Assembly (NCBI RefSeq): GCF_004354365.1
Contig: NZ_SJCY01000014.1
Span: 1-64,000 of the forward strand
Direction: 5' to 3'
Length of the DNA stretch: 64,000 bases
Source of the DNA: Pedobacter changchengzhani
Lineage (GTDB): Bacteria > Bacteroidota > Bacteroidia > Sphingobacteriales > Sphingobacteriaceae
How positions within the stretch are numbered: the stretch's first letter is position 1; each line of letters starts with the position of its first letter. Below the pieces are notes generated by a model. It worked only from the letters and a program-made list of their open reading frames with translations, was not told the DNA's origin and did not search any database. The position numbers were made by a program, and so were the translations under genes. Shown piece after piece: positions 63,033 through 64,000 of this stretch.

Positions 63033-64000
63033 TTACTTTTTTTTCTGAGGTTTTAATTGTTCACTTTCCTGAATGGATTTTCCTTCTGTTTCTACCTCAA
63101 CTTGTTTTGTAGTTACCGCATAATCGGCAGGATGAATCTCCGAGCCATACTTTAAGGCATAGGCTTTGGTAAATTCGGCACCAAAATATAAAATAATTGA
63201 AGAGTAATAAGTCCACAAAAGCAGTACAACCAATGAACCCGCTGCACCATAAGTACTGCCAATATTACTTTTGCCAATGTAAATGGAAATCGCAAATTTA
63301 CCAATCATAAATAAAATTGCGGTGGTTAACGCGCCGGCAAATACATCCTTCCATTTAATTTCAGCATCGGGTAAAACTTTATAAATTACGCCAAAAATTG
63401 AAGTGATTACAACCACTGTTATTGCGAGGTTCAATACATAAAAAACCACAACTGAAATGTCTTCAAATTGAGCTTGTAACCGACTGCTAAATGCATCTAA
63501 TAACGCATTTACCCCTAGCGAAACCAACAATAAAAAACCTAAACTGATAATTACCGAAAATGATAAAAATCTACTTTTCAACAATTTAAGCCATCCTCTC
63601 TTCGGTTTTGGTTTAATACCCCAAATTGTATTAATAGAGTCTTGAATATCCGCAAAAACAGTAGTTGAGCCAACGAGTAAAGTTACCAAACCGATAATAA
63701 AAGCAATATTTCCTTTGTTTCCTATAGATGCTTTTTGAATAAGTTGTTGCAGTTGAATGGCTGTATCATTGCCTAAAAAGTTTTTTAATTGATCATAAAC
63801 TTGTCCTGCCGCTGCCTCTCTCCCCAAAAAAATGCCACATAGCGAAATAATCACAACCAAAAGTGGTGCCATAGAAAAAACAGTGTAATAGGCCAAAGAA
63901 CCACTCATTTTGGTTATTTTATGGTCAGAAAAACCAGCGAACGAATTTTTTAGCACTTCCCAGATACCTTTAAAGGTTAACTTTCTATGCGTGCCGCTCT
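63033..64000 (-). CDS. YihY/UPF0761-family membrane protein, cut by window edge
   Basis: At least 322 codons. The reading frame remains open to the end of the window (KLTFKGIWEVLKNSF before the GTG at 63956), so the true start is beyond 64000. It shows six predicted helices with family segments SLAYYTVFSMAPLLVVIISL, TVFADIQDSINTIWGIKPKP and GAAGSLVVLLLWTYYSSIILYFGAEF. A charged Lys/Glu/Gln-rich tail ends the protein. The family's transport or envelope role is unsettled; older annotations as ribonuclease BN are wrong. Confidence 0.9.
   Translation of the reverse strand, partial: SGTHRKLTFKGIWEVLKNSFAGFSDHKITKMSGSLAYYTVFSMAPLLVVIISLCGIFLGREAAAGQVYDQLKNFLGNDTAIQLQQLIQKASIGNKGNIAFIIGLVTLLVGSTTVFADIQDSINTIWGIKPKPKRGWLKLLKSRFLSFSVIISLGFLLLVSLGVNALLDAFSSRLQAQFEDISVVVFYVLNLAITVVVITSIFGVIYKVLPDAEIKWKDVFAGALTTAILFMIGKFAISIYIGKSNIGSTYGAAGSLVVLLLWTYYSSIILYFGAEFTKAYALKYGSEIHPADYAVTTKQVEVETEGKSIQESEQLKPQKKK

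Overview
The window looks like chromosome of a Bacteroidota bacterium of the Sphingobacteriaceae, most like Pedobacter. This is inferred from AT-rich DNA, TAnnTTTG-type -7 promoter boxes, an S46 dipeptidyl peptidase, SusC-like/BtuB-type TonB receptors with lipoprotein partners, DUF6580, glycine-zipper and DUF4890-like exported proteins, and several proteins typical of that family. Gene density is ordinary. There is no prophage, plasmid, CRISPR array, rRNA or tRNA that I can see.

Layout. 1-4.9 kb: a duplicated REP-like palindrome module, a lipoprotein, an RluA-type pseudouridine synthase, a broken membrane-regulator remnant, then overlapping histone-deacetylase-family and kynureninase genes. 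5-11.5 kb: free-methionine-sulfoxide reductase, an S46 peptidase with the DPP11-type Arg, a CrtA-like protein, a glycine-zipper lipoprotein, a PP-loop ATPase and a sirtuin. 11.7-19.2 kb: two tandem cobalamin operons on the minus strand, each led by an almost identical 206-bp B12 riboswitch (one mismatch). The first carries a TonB receptor, a BtuG-like propeller lipoprotein and a PKD-type lipoprotein; the second carries another BtuB and a DUF6580 membrane protein. 19.4-30 kb: PPK2, PBP1A, a peptidase-propeller-barrel protein, GIY-YIG protein, a LexA-like repressor, bioF-bioD. 30-38.6 kb: a polyphosphate-glucokinase-like kinase, gnd-zwf-pgl, a frameshifted gene, DoxX, ppx and ppk. 38.6-48.9 kb: a histone-H1-like protein, yajQ, prmC, ribD, an EamA transporter, yigZ, a nucleoside phosphorylase, a NUDIX gene and pyrE whose start codons overlap head to head, and clpB. 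49-54.7 kb: M60 metallopeptidase, PepE, two outer-membrane barrels, then a REP-associated tyrosine transposase (RAYT) embedded in palindromes plus a 17-bp tandem array. 54.8-59.6 kb: a six-gene minus-strand operon that reads as nitric-oxide defence and iron-sulfur repair. 59.8-64 kb: a small hydrolase, an orphan receiver, a short Hsp70-like ATPase, an anti-sigma-like/cupin protein and a YihY protein cut by the window edge.

How they fit together. Three systems stand out. (1) The B12 locus: outer-membrane receptors, surface binding lipoproteins and a candidate inner-membrane partner under duplicated riboswitches. (2) Polyphosphate: PPK1, PPK2, PPX and a kinase resembling polyphosphate glucokinase lie close to the complete oxidative pentose-phosphate branch, suggesting polyP-driven entry of glucose into NADPH production. 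(3) The NO/Fe-S operon: RIC, DUF2249 protein, a 12-helix oxidase-like membrane protein, a SufT/MIP18-like factor, a three-cysteine Rrf2 regulator and an unusual PRPP-synthetase-like/hemerythrin fusion, with a palindromic candidate operator in front. All functions are read from motifs and remembered families; no searches were run.
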